A DNA stretch of 64,000 nucleotides. Origin: an uncultured Paraprevotella sp. Its GTDB lineage: Bacteria; Bacteroidota; Bacteroidia; Bacteroidales; Bacteroidaceae. The stretch covers positions 1-64,000 of the forward strand of contig CALULA010000011.1 of assembly GCA_944321365.1 (NCBI GenBank). Direction: 5' to 3'. Made by a program: the position numbers and the translations under genes. Position 1 is the first letter of the stretch. Each line of letters starts with the position of its first letter. Under the pieces are notes generated by a model that worked only from the letters and a program-made list of their open reading frames with translations, was not told where the DNA came from and ran no database searches. Shown in pieces: positions 27,166 through 35,516 of this stretch.

Positions 27166-30100
27166 ATGAAAAACAAAAAGACCACATTAACCTTGTGCTG
27201 TACACTCATGCTATGCGGTGCGACAGCCACACACGGGCAAAGCAAGCTCTATCCCCGACTGTTCGACCTGCAGGAAGTCACATTGGAAGACGGCGTGTTC
27301 AAACAGGCCATGGACCTGAACAACAAGACCCTTCTGGAATATGACACCGACCGCCTGCTCACACCCTACTTCCGTCAGGCGGGTTTCACGGAATGGGAAC
27401 AGGCACACCCCAACTTTTCCAACTGGGGCTCCGGCAACTTCCGGCTCGACGGACATGTCGGGGGACACTATCTGTCGGCCTTAGCCCTGGCCTATGCCGC
27501 CACCAAAGACGAAGACATGCGCACACAACTGAAAGAACGGATGGACTATATGGTGGACAAGATGGCCGAATGTCAGCAGGCATTCGACGACAACACCGAG
27601 GGACTCTACGGCTACATCGGCGGTCTGCCGGACAATGCGGTCTGGACAGGCATCCGCAAAGGCGACCTGACGGCCTACAATAATAACCGTGGCAACGTCC
27701 CGCTCTACGTCATGCACAAGATATATGCCGGACTGCGCGACGCGTATGTCTACGGCAACAACGAGAAGGCAAAGGCTTGCTTCCTGAAACTGTGCGACTG
27801 GGGCGTCAACCTCATCGCCGACATCAGCGACGCCACACTGCAAAGCATACTGGACACAGAGCACGGAGGCATCAACGAGATGTACGCGGATGCCTACCAG
27901 ATGACCGGTGACGAAAAATATCTGGAGGCAGCCAAACGCTATTCGCACCGTACGATGGCAGACAACATGCAGACCGTCAACTCCACGTTTCTGGACGGCA
28001 AGCACGCCAATACACAAGTGCCCAAGTACATCGGCTTCTCGCGCATAGCACAGGAAGACGACAAGGACAATGCCCAGACGGCGGACTACTACCGGACGGC
28101 GGCCCGGAACTTCTGGACCGAGGTGGTGGACCACCGCACCGTGGCCCTCGGCGGGAACAGCATCAGCGAACATTTCCTCCCGGCCTCGCGCAGCTCTGAA
28201 TACATCACCAATCCCGACGGCCCGGAAAGCTGCAACACCAACAACATGCTGAAGCTCACCGAGGACCTCTTTGCCGATGACCAGAATGCCAGGTATGCCG
28301 ATTTCTACGAACAGGCCATGCTGAACCACATCCTGTCCACGCAGAACCCTCACACCGGAGGCTACGTCTATTTCACCAGCCTGCGCCCGCAACACTACCG
28401 CATGTATTCGCAAGTGAACCAGGGCATGTGGTGCTGCGTGGGCACCGGCATGGAGAACCACAGCAAATACGGTGAGTTCGTCTACGCCCACTCTCCGGCC
28501 AACGACACGCTGTATGTCAACCTCTTCGTCGCCAGCCGACTGGCAAACCAGCATTTCGCCGTCAGCCAGCAGACACAGTTTCCCTACGAGGAAAAAACGA
28601 CCCTGACCGTAGACAAGGGCGGGACATACGTCCTTGCCGTGCGCCATCCGGCATGGTGCCGGACGGGCTACAGCATAACCGTGAACGGCGAGGTGCAAAG
28701 CGCATCGACGGCGTCCGCCCCCGGCAGCTACGTCTGCCTGGAACGCACGTGGAACGCAGGCGACAGGATTGAAGTAGACATGCCCATGCAGATGGAACTC
28801 GTAGCCTGTCCGAACTACGACAGCTACGTGGCCTTCCGCTACGGTCCGGTACTTCTGGGCGCACAGACCAGCACGGAGAACCTGGCCGGACAGTTTGCCG
28901 GCGAAGGGCGCATGGACCACTGCCCGTCGCTGGGCGCACAGCTCAGCCTGACATCGGCCCCCATGCTCATCGGTCCGCGCGAAGACGTGCTGAGCTATGT
29001 GGAAACAGTTGACAAACAGAAGCTTCACTTCAAGCTAAAACCGGGGATATACAACAGCGAACGCTTCCAAGACCTCATACTACAGCCCTTTTTCACGCTG
29101 CACGAATGCCGCTACATGATTTACTGGAATCAGCTGACACAAGAAGAATGGGACGCCATCAAGGATGAAGTCATCGCCGAGGACCAGCTGGCCCAACGCC
29201 TGCAGGAACGCACGCTGGACTTCGTTTCCACCGGCGAGCAGCAGAGCGATGCCGGACATGTGCTGCAAGGCGACTTCGAGAAAGGCTCATACTCAGGAGA
29301 ATTCTATGTGGACGCACTCAGCGGGAAATGGTTCAGCTACATGCTGGCCACCCAAGGCACCTCCGAAAACGTGTCGCTCATGTGCCGCTACCATACAGCC
29401 GACGCCGGCAGGGTCTACACGCTGTCGGTCAACGGGCATGCGCTGCAGACCATCACGCTGCCCGCAAAAAGCTTCACGGGATTCTACAACGTGGAGTACC
29501 CGATTCCCGCAGCATGGCTGGAGGACGAGGACGGGAACGTGGCCGACAGTGTGACCGTGAAGTTCGAGGCCACAGGCAACACGCCCACGCCCGGCATCTA
29601 CTACCTGCGACTGCTGAAGGAATACCGCGCGCCGCAACCCTACGCCTTCGACTGCCGCCACTGGATTTCCGGCGACAAGACCCGCGTAGACAACGTGGCG
29701 CACGACACTGCGGCCAACACCGTGACGGTCTACGGCAAACCGGGCAATAACAACATCGCACTGCAATACAGCAAGCAATACGACGACTCTCTCTACGTGA
29801 GGGGCGACCAGAAGTATCTGGCCGTCTGCGGCTCTGCACTGAAAACCGACAACGGCATGTCCTACCTGTGGTGGCTGAACGGTGTCAACCGCGGAACGGA
29901 AGTGGCACCGACCTACTCCGGACAAAGCGACACCGGAGAAACCCTTGTCATCTGGGACATCACCCAAAGCGGACTGAACGGCAACATGCAGGGAGACAGC
30001 ATCCTGCTCTCCACCAACGGCAACACGGCCAGTACCATCTTCGGCCTGACATCCGACGCAACAGACGGCAGCGCGGTCATCTCGGACATCTCGTTCTATT

Positions 30101-30846
30101 CCCTGCAAGAACTGACAGACAGCCATCCGGAAGCCGCCACACTGATGCGGCTCAACATCTTCGATGAGGAAAGCGAGACGCTCGACTTCACCCGGACATT
30201 CAGGAATGTACTGGTGCACAAACATTTCGCGGCAGAAGAATGGACGGCGGCCTGCTTCCCCTTCGCCATCAGCGCCAGCACGGCCAGAGAACTGTTCCCC
30301 GACGGCATCAAGGCATTCGACGGACTGACACGCTCCGACAACGGCACACTGACCCTCTATTTCAAGGATGCCACCGCCATTGACAAAGGCCAGATCTGTC
30401 TGCTCAAAAGCCCCACAGACACTGACCTGCTGGAGCTGTCGAACATACGCACCTATGAGACCGAGGAGCCAGCCCCCTTCACCGACGGCGGCATCACCGT
30501 GCAAGGCACGTTCTGCAAAAGGACAGCCGTCCCCTATACCTATATATATAAGGAGGGGGCGTTTGAAGCCCACCCGGAAAGCACTGACATCATGGGCCTC
30601 AGCATGTACGTCCAGCTCTCTGCCGAAGAAACGGAACAGGTGCGGCAGGTGGCCGTATCATTCGACGAAAAGCCCGACGCCATCAGTGCCGTACAAGCCG
30701 ACCGCCAGCCGACAGACATCTACACCACCACGGGCATCAGGATGTATGGAGGCCCTCAGCCGGAAAACGCCCTGCGGCAGCTGCCGGAAGGCATCTACAT
30801 CGTGGGCGGAAAGAAAGTGCTCCACCGGCCCGCCGGCCGCCAGTAG
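27166..30846 (+). CDS. Exported GH127/GH146-type beta-L-arabinofuranosidase, multidomain
   Basis: The 1,226-residue protein begins with a signal peptide (to about residue 24). An (alpha/alpha)6-barrel DUF1680 domain follows, of the Zn-cysteine glycosidase families GH127 and GH146. The Glu-Cys3 metal site is complete: E354 and C356 in GPESCNT, and C423, C424 in MWCCVGTGMENH. One of the CC pair is the expected nucleophile, and E335 in SISEHF is a likely acid/base. After residue ~640 come beta-sandwich modules. A C-terminal tail, DIYTTTGIRMYGG to LPEGIYIVGGKKV, resembles the type IX secretion sorting domains. It is about twice the size of single-domain family members. It most likely releases beta-L-arabinofuranose from plant glycans. 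Confidence 0.85.
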   Translation: MKNKKTTLTLCCTLMLCGATATHGQSKLYPRLFDLQEVTLEDGVFKQAMDLNNKTLLEYDTDRLLTPYFRQAGFTEWEQAHPNFSNWGSGNFRLDGHVGGHYLSALALAYAATKDEDMRTQLKERMDYMVDKMAECQQAFDDNTEGLYGYIGGLPDNAVWTGIRKGDLTAYNNNRGNVPLYVMHKIYAGLRDAYVYGNNEKAKACFLKLCDWGVNLIADISDATLQSILDTEHGGINEMYADAYQMTGDEKYLEAAKRYSHRTMADNMQTVNSTFLDGKHANTQVPKYIGFSRIAQEDDKDNAQTADYYRTAARNFWTEVVDHRTVALGGNSISEHFLPASRSSEYITNPDGPESCNTNNMLKLTEDLFADDQNARYADFYEQAMLNHILSTQNPHTGGYVYFTSLRPQHYRMYSQVNQGMWCCVGTGMENHSKYGEFVYAHSPANDTLYVNLFVASRLANQHFAVSQQTQFPYEEKTTLTVDKGGTYVLAVRHPAWCRTGYSITVNGEVQSASTASAPGSYVCLERTWNAGDRIEVDMPMQMELVACPNYDSYVAFRYGPVLLGAQTSTENLAGQFAGEGRMDHCPSLGAQLSLTSAPMLIGPREDVLSYVETVDKQKLHFKLKPGIYNSERFQDLILQPFFTLHECRYMIYWNQLTQEEWDAIKDEVIAEDQLAQRLQERTLDFVSTGEQQSDAGHVLQGDFEKGSYSGEFYVDALSGKWFSYMLATQGTSENVSLMCRYHTADAGRVYTLSVNGHALQTITLPAKSFTGFYNVEYPIPAAWLEDEDGNVADSVTVKFEATGNTPTPGIYYLRLLKEYRAPQPYAFDCRHWISGDKTRVDNVAHDTAANTVTVYGKPGNNNIALQYSKQYDDSLYVRGDQKYLAVCGSALKTDNGMSYLWWLNGVNRGTEVAPTYSGQSDTGETLVIWDITQSGLNGNMQGDSILLSTNGNTASTIFGLTSDATDGSAVISDISFYSLQELTDSHPEAATLMRLNIFDEESETLDFTRTFRNVLVHKHFAAEEWTAACFPFAISASTARELFPDGIKAFDGLTRSDNGTLTLYFKDATAIDKGQICLLKSPTDTDLLELSNIRTYETEEPAPFTDGGITVQGTFCKRTAVPYTYIYKEGAFEAHPESTDIMGLSMYVQLSAEETEQVRQVAVSFDEKPDAISAVQADRQPTDIYTTTGIRMYGGPQPENALRQLPEGIYIVGGKKVLHRPAGRQ

Positions 30847-30879
30847 ACAGGAACACGACAGGCATTCTGCCCCACATCA

Positions 30880-30912
30880 AATACGGCTGTCCCAAAGACA
30901 GCCGTATTTTTT
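30880..30912 (+). terminator. Rho-independent terminator after GH127/146
   Basis: A perfect 12-bp stem, AATACGGCTGTC (30880-30891) with GACAGCCGTATT (30897-30908), has a 5-nt loop and continues into a T-run. It lies 34 nt after the stop codon. Confidence 0.9.
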
Positions 30913-31350
30913 ATACCCCAAATCAGTCACCCCCCAGACACGACCCTACAGACGGACAAGACAGAAAGCGCGGGGAAGCGGGAAAAAAACTCAGACCATC
31001 AGCCAGACAAAAGCGACAAACAGGCCGGAGGAAAGTCTGTCTCTAAGCTAAAGATATATATCTTCAGGCTAAAGATACATATCTCTAAGCTAAGGATATG
31101 TATCTCTAAGCTGGAGATATAGAACCGCTGCCGTCATTTGGCATTTATCGCCCGCAACGTCCGCACACTTCCCCGTGGCAAACGCATGTTTCCAAGGCAC
31201 CGCCCGCAGCCAGACGAGTGCGGCAACCGTCGCATGACGCTCCGATATATTAAAAAAACTTATACAAACGCATATTTCCCCATCTGCATATACGTGAAAA
31301 GCCCTGCCTGAACGTATATGAAAATAGAACGTAATCATCCAACATACATC
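30913..31350. other. 438-bp gene-free region upstream of GH97 gene
   Basis: No coding sequence is supported. It contains the 21-bp tandem array at 31041-31124 and, at 31240-31262, a TATATTAAAAAAAC stretch of unclear role. No full TAnnTTTG promoter was found close to the GH97 start. Confidence 0.6.
31041..31124. repeat. Four 21-bp tandem repeats with palindromic centres
   Basis: Four units have the shared GCT at 31047, 31068, 31089 and 31110, exactly 21 bp apart. The consensus is CTCTAAGCTAAAGATATATA. Each unit contains an inverted half, AGATATATATCT in the first, AGATACATATCT in the second and GGATATGTATCT in the third. The array lies about 230 bp upstream of the GH97 start codon, so sites repeat on one DNA face. 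Confidence 0.85.
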
Positions 31351-33282
31351 ATGAAGAAACAAATCATTTCGCTCTGCCTGCTGGGACTATGCATCGCAGG
31401 GCAGGCCAAGGACATCCGCTACAGCGTGTCGTCCCCCGACCGCAACTACAGCGTCACGTTCACACAGGAGAAGACCGCGACGGGTGCGCAGAAGATGTTC
31501 TATGCCGTCAGCTACAAGGGAAAAGAGGTCATCCGGAAATCCGAGATGGGCGTGAGCATCGAAAACCGTCTGCATGAGAGCGCGCTGGGCATCCCCAATG
31601 ACTCTTGCCGGAACTGGGGGGACAATCTGGTGTTCATCGGCGTGGACTCCGCGCTGACCGACCGGACCTGGGAGCCGCTCTACGGAGAAAGGTCCGAGAT
31701 ACGCGACCACTATCGCTCGCTGCGCCTGAAGTTCCGCAAGGGCGAGCAGCCGGACGGCAGCAAAGTAGAGAACGGCTACGACAAGCAGCGCACCTACTTC
31801 ATGGACGTGGAGATACGCGCCTACGACGAGGGCGTGGCCCTGCGCTACCACTTCCCCGCCACCACGAACGGACTGTTCCTGCACATCACCGGCGAGCTGA
31901 CGCAGTTCTGTCTGCCGGAGGGCACCAAGGCCTATCATCAGCAGTGGGCACAGAGCCGCGCGCAGCTGCTTCCGCTGAAGGACTGGCCCGGCGAGAGCGA
32001 ACGCCCGCTCACCCTGCAGCTGCCCGACGGACTGACCATGTCGCTGGGCGAGGCACGCATGATGGACTACACACGCACGAAATTCGCCCTGGACCCTGCC
32101 GCACCGAACGCACTGCGCACCAGCATGTACGACTGCGCCGACATCATCACTCCCTACAACACACCGTGGCGCATCGTCATGGTGGCGGAACGGCCCGTCG
32201 ACCTCATTGCCCACAACAGCATCTACCTGAACCTGAATGATCCGTGCGCGCTCCAGGGCGACCTGTCATGGATTCGCCCCGGCAAGGCTTTCCGGTGCAC
32301 CAGCCTGACCCAAAAAGACGCACTGGCCGCCGTGGACTTCGCAGCCGAGAGAGGCCTGCAGTACGTCCACCTCGATGCCGGATGGTACGGGCCGGAAATG
32401 CTCATGAGCAGCGACGCCACCAAGGTGCAGGAAGGCAGGGACCTCAATCTGAAAGAACTGTGCGACTATGCCGCCACCAAAGGCATCGGCATCTGGGTCT
32501 ACGTCAACCAGCGGGCCTTGATACAGCAGCTGGACGAGCTGTTGCCGCTCTACAAGGAATGGGGCATCAAGGGCATAAAATTCGGCTTCGTGCAGGTGGG
32601 CAACCAGTTCTGGACCGTCTGGCTGCACCATGCCGTGCGACGGTGTGCCGAATACGGGCTGATGGTGGACATACACGACGAGTACCGTCCCACGGGCATC
32701 AGCCGCACACTGCCTAACCTGATGACCCAGGAAGGCGTGCACGGCAACGAGGAAATGCCTGATGCCGAGCAGAACACCATACTGCCGTTCACCCGCTTCC
32801 TCTGCGGAGCTGCCGACTACACGCCCTGTTACTTCAACAGCCGGGTGCAGAACACTCACGGCCATCAGCTGGCCATGCCCGTGGTGTACTACAGCCCCAT
32901 CACCTTCCTCTTCTGGTACGACACTCCGTCGCTCTACCGTGGCGAGCCGGAACTGGAGTTCTGGAAACAGGTGCCCGCCACGTGGGACGAGACCGCCCCG
33001 TTGGACGGCCAGATCGGAGAATACGTGGCCATCGCGCGGCGCAAGGGGGACAAGTGGTTCGTAGGCGTCATGAACGGGCTGGAACAACGGCAACTCACCC
33101 TCGCCACAGACTTTCTGGAGAAAGGAAAGAAATACACCATCGTGCGTTATGAAGACGACCCGTCGATGAAAACCCGCACCAACATACGCATCACACGCCA
33201 GAACATCAAGGGCGGCGAGAAGCTCAAGCTGGACCTGCTGGCCAGCGGCGGGGCCGCACTGGAAATACATGAGAGGGAATAA
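31351..33282 (+). CDS. Exported family 97 glycoside hydrolase
   Basis: This 643-residue protein has a signal peptide (residues 1 to about 19, ending GQA-K). A GH97 N-terminal beta-sandwich follows (about 20-280), then a (beta/alpha)8 barrel with HLDAGWYGPE near residue 344 and VDIHDEYRPTG near 439, and a C-terminal beta domain. Family members are inverting alpha-glucosidases (SusB) or retaining alpha-galactosidases that use an aspartate nucleophile. Here the strand reads KFGFVQVG at 410-417 with no acidic residue, so the retaining type is less likely, though this is inference. The start at 31351 is chosen over one 33 nt upstream because it begins the signal peptide MKKQIISLCLLG. It is alone in its transcript. 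Confidence 0.9.
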   Translation: MKKQIISLCLLGLCIAGQAKDIRYSVSSPDRNYSVTFTQEKTATGAQKMFYAVSYKGKEVIRKSEMGVSIENRLHESALGIPNDSCRNWGDNLVFIGVDSALTDRTWEPLYGERSEIRDHYRSLRLKFRKGEQPDGSKVENGYDKQRTYFMDVEIRAYDEGVALRYHFPATTNGLFLHITGELTQFCLPEGTKAYHQQWAQSRAQLLPLKDWPGESERPLTLQLPDGLTMSLGEARMMDYTRTKFALDPAAPNALRTSMYDCADIITPYNTPWRIVMVAERPVDLIAHNSIYLNLNDPCALQGDLSWIRPGKAFRCTSLTQKDALAAVDFAAERGLQYVHLDAGWYGPEMLMSSDATKVQEGRDLNLKELCDYAATKGIGIWVYVNQRALIQQLDELLPLYKEWGIKGIKFGFVQVGNQFWTVWLHHAVRRCAEYGLMVDIHDEYRPTGISRTLPNLMTQEGVHGNEEMPDAEQNTILPFTRFLCGAADYTPCYFNSRVQNTHGHQLAMPVVYYSPITFLFWYDTPSLYRGEPELEFWKQVPATWDETAPLDGQIGEYVAIARRKGDKWFVGVMNGLEQRQLTLATDFLEKGKKYTIVRYEDDPSMKTRTNIRITRQNIKGGEKLKLDLLASGGAALEIHERE

Positions 33283-33310
33283 TCGCATCCCGGCCCGCCG
33301 GTGATGTGCG

Positions 33311-33376
33311 GAAAAACAGTTCCCCCGTTGCGCGACATAGCATCAGCTTTTGCGCAACGGGGGAAACTGTTTTTGC
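33311..33376. terminator. Bidirectional terminator between convergent glycosidase genes
   Basis: A long stem, GAAAAACAGTTCCCCCGTTGCGC from 33311, pairs with GCGCAACGGGGGAAACTGTTTTTGC ending near 33376, with one bulged base. A-runs and T-runs at its two ends let it serve the GH97 gene (plus strand) and the beta-propeller gene (minus strand). The stem top holds the GTTGCGC core of the 22-bp repeat family. Confidence 0.85.
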
Positions 33377-33448
33377 GGCAGGCCGGGCAACTTATCCGCA
33401 CAACCGCCATCGTCCCGGCCCTATAATCAAATAAGCGGCAGAATCAAA

Positions 33449-35071
33449 TCAGTAGTTTACAGTTTCCTGACGCACCACTTTTCCGTCCTGACGGAACATG
33501 ATTTTCAGAACAGACAAATCTCCTTCTTCCGGAACAAAATCAGTTTTGAACGCCATCTCCCGGCTTTGATACGGCATCAGTTTCTCCATGTCCGCCTCTG
33601 CCAGTTTCCGTCCGTCGTCCGTATACACTTCCACTTTCACCGGACGGGACGGAGACAGACCGTAGTTCTTCACCTCCAGTTCCAAGAGGCCCCTGTCCCT
33701 GTCGTACATCGGATAGGCAGCCGACAGCACCGCCGGACGGTAATTGACATAGGGAAGCGAAGCATAACCGAACAACAGCTGTCCTTTCCGGTCGCGTCCC
33801 AGCAACTTGGGAGCGAACTCATCCGCCCCGATTGCGCAACCTTTGCCGTCGAATGTCACAATCAGGTCTTTTCCTTCTTTCCTTGTGCGCAGTGCTTGTC
33901 CGCCACGACCGTAATTCACTTCGGTGTATGTCCCGAAACGCAACGACTTCACGTCCACGTCCTTTTGCGGATTGAATCCTTGCTCGGCGCAGATCCTCAC
34001 CTCCACTTCCGGAGTAAGGGCAGTGATTGTATCCTGATTCAACACTTTCAGCAACAAGCCCTTATTAAGCGGAATACAGATATTCTTGGAGCTGTGACGG
34101 TCGCCGGGCAGGTCCTCCCACTTGATGGTGTCGATCACAGCGAAGTTCATCTGCACGGCACGTCCTGCACTGTCCTGGAACACTTTCGGACGCTCGTACT
34201 TGAACCAGTGCTCCACCTGTCCGTCCGGATGTACGGATATGCCGGGCACATAAGCCTCGCCCTGCTCCGTCACCCAGTGAACGCCGTCGAGCGAACGCTG
34301 ATAATAGGCAATGCGTCCCAACCAATCATTGACAATCAGATGATATTGGATGGAGTCGCGCCACACTACGGGGTCCTCGAAACGTCCCTCCACCGCAGGA
34401 TATACCCGTTTGTCGGTGAGCTGCTCATAGGGCATCAGTCCGTTGCGGCTAATCCACACGCCTCCGCCACGGCACACCATGAGGTAGGAATTGTCCTCAC
34501 GGCGTGCGAACGTCAGGTTAGACAGCCCCTCCACAATCTTACGGTTGCGCGGAAGGAACTGGAATCTGTCATATTTCCACGGGCCATTCACAGAAGGGGC
34601 GATATAATATCCATCGATGACATACACCACAATGCGACCGTCCTTAAGCCGGAAAGCCTCTGGATTATGCCCTTTCCCGATGGTGTCCTGAATCACGAAC
34701 GGCCCATGCCGACTATCCCCCACCGCATGAAAGACCGTAGATTTCGGCCAGAACATGTGCCCCTTGGGAGAGTTTTCCGGCCATCCGCATACAAAAAGAT
34801 GATACTTCCCGTCGGCAGTCTGCAGAATATTCCCGCCCCAGAAAGAGTAATCCGGAAGTTCTATGCCATTATCCACATAACGGGGGCGCACGCTGTCTGC
34901 TCCCCACGTGTCGGAAGACAAAACATTTCCTTCCATCGCTTGAAAACGATCCATGAAACGTGCACCTTTCACCAAAAAGCGCCACTCAGACGGACGTTCG
35001 CGCTCCGCCACTTGTGCCTGGATGCCACAACACAGACAACCGGCCAATAATGCTGATAATAAGTTTCTCAT
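33449..35071 (-). CDS. Exported beta-propeller glycosidase-like protein, family unassigned
   Basis: The 540-residue product has a signal peptide (cleavage near GIQAQ, residue 20). Its repeated blade-like segments resemble the five-bladed propeller of clans GH-F/GH-J: ELPDYSFWGGNILQTADGKYHLFVCGWPE, GHNPEAFRLKDGRIVVYVIDG, GRFEDPVVWRDSIQYHL-type and EHWFKYERPKVFQD. Acidic residues occur in the FEDPVVW and YERPKV motifs at spots usual for such enzymes. A C-terminal beta domain covers about 435-540. I do not recognise the exact family. Neighbouring GH97, GH127/146 and GH43 genes suggest glycan degradation. Confidence 0.75.
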   Translation of the reverse strand: MRNLLSALLAGCLCCGIQAQVAERERPSEWRFLVKGARFMDRFQAMEGNVLSSDTWGADSVRPRYVDNGIELPDYSFWGGNILQTADGKYHLFVCGWPENSPKGHMFWPKSTVFHAVGDSRHGPFVIQDTIGKGHNPEAFRLKDGRIVVYVIDGYYIAPSVNGPWKYDRFQFLPRNRKIVEGLSNLTFARREDNSYLMVCRGGGVWISRNGLMPYEQLTDKRVYPAVEGRFEDPVVWRDSIQYHLIVNDWLGRIAYYQRSLDGVHWVTEQGEAYVPGISVHPDGQVEHWFKYERPKVFQDSAGRAVQMNFAVIDTIKWEDLPGDRHSSKNICIPLNKGLLLKVLNQDTITALTPEVEVRICAEQGFNPQKDVDVKSLRFGTYTEVNYGRGGQALRTRKEGKDLIVTFDGKGCAIGADEFAPKLLGRDRKGQLLFGYASLPYVNYRPAVLSAAYPMYDRDRGLLELEVKNYGLSPSRPVKVEVYTDDGRKLAEADMEKLMPYQSREMAFKTDFVPEEGDLSVLKIMFRQDGKVVRQETVNY

Positions 35072-35442
35072 AAAATATGTCTGTTTTGCTGTTCACTTAC
35101 CTTACCTGAAAGAACCGTTACGCCGCCTAAAGGACAAACACCGTCCCACACCACGCGCCAACCGGAACAAAGGCTCCTTTCCGCTTCCTGCCGTACTCAC
35201 CCATCCGATGCCTCCAAAAAGACAACAGCATGCTTACGCATCTATAAAAATAAGACTCCACCGGCAAGAAACAAAAGATAAATCCTGAAAACAATCTTCT
35301 CACTTAACCAGAACCTTACCCCAAAAAGACATCATTAACCTAATTTCAATATTAACTAACTGCATTCAATCTTATATACGTCCCAACACAATAAACTACT
35401 TAACACCAAGCGAACATTTAACTTTTTATCACATTTAGCCTT
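35072..35442. other. AT-rich gene-free region
   Basis: It separates the start of the minus-strand propeller gene from the glnN terminator. No credible coding frame, repeat or full promoter was found. The left part should contain the propeller-gene promoter, but no TAnnTTTG match is clear. Confidence 0.5.
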
Positions 35443-35484
35443 GAAAAAAGCGAGAACCGGACTGCCTCACGGCAACCCGGTCTC
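35443..35484 (-). terminator. Terminator of the nitrogen operon
   Basis: On the minus strand GAGACCGGGTTGCC pairs with GGCAGTCCGGTTCTC around a GTGA loop (complement of 35452-35484), followed by GCTTTTTTC. It lies about 33 nt after the glnN stop codon. Confidence 0.88.
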
Positions 35485-35516
35485 TTCTAATAACCAACAA
35501 ATAGAGAATCTGTACG

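Noticed and set aside
27481..29028. 515-residue minus-strand open frame inside the GH127/146 gene
   Set aside because: It is a GC-driven antisense frame over a domain with a complete metal site on the other strand.
31041..31124. Tandem repeats as a second 22-bp-type array
   Set aside because: The period is 21, the core is different (AAGCTAAAGATATA) and there is no GCGCA.
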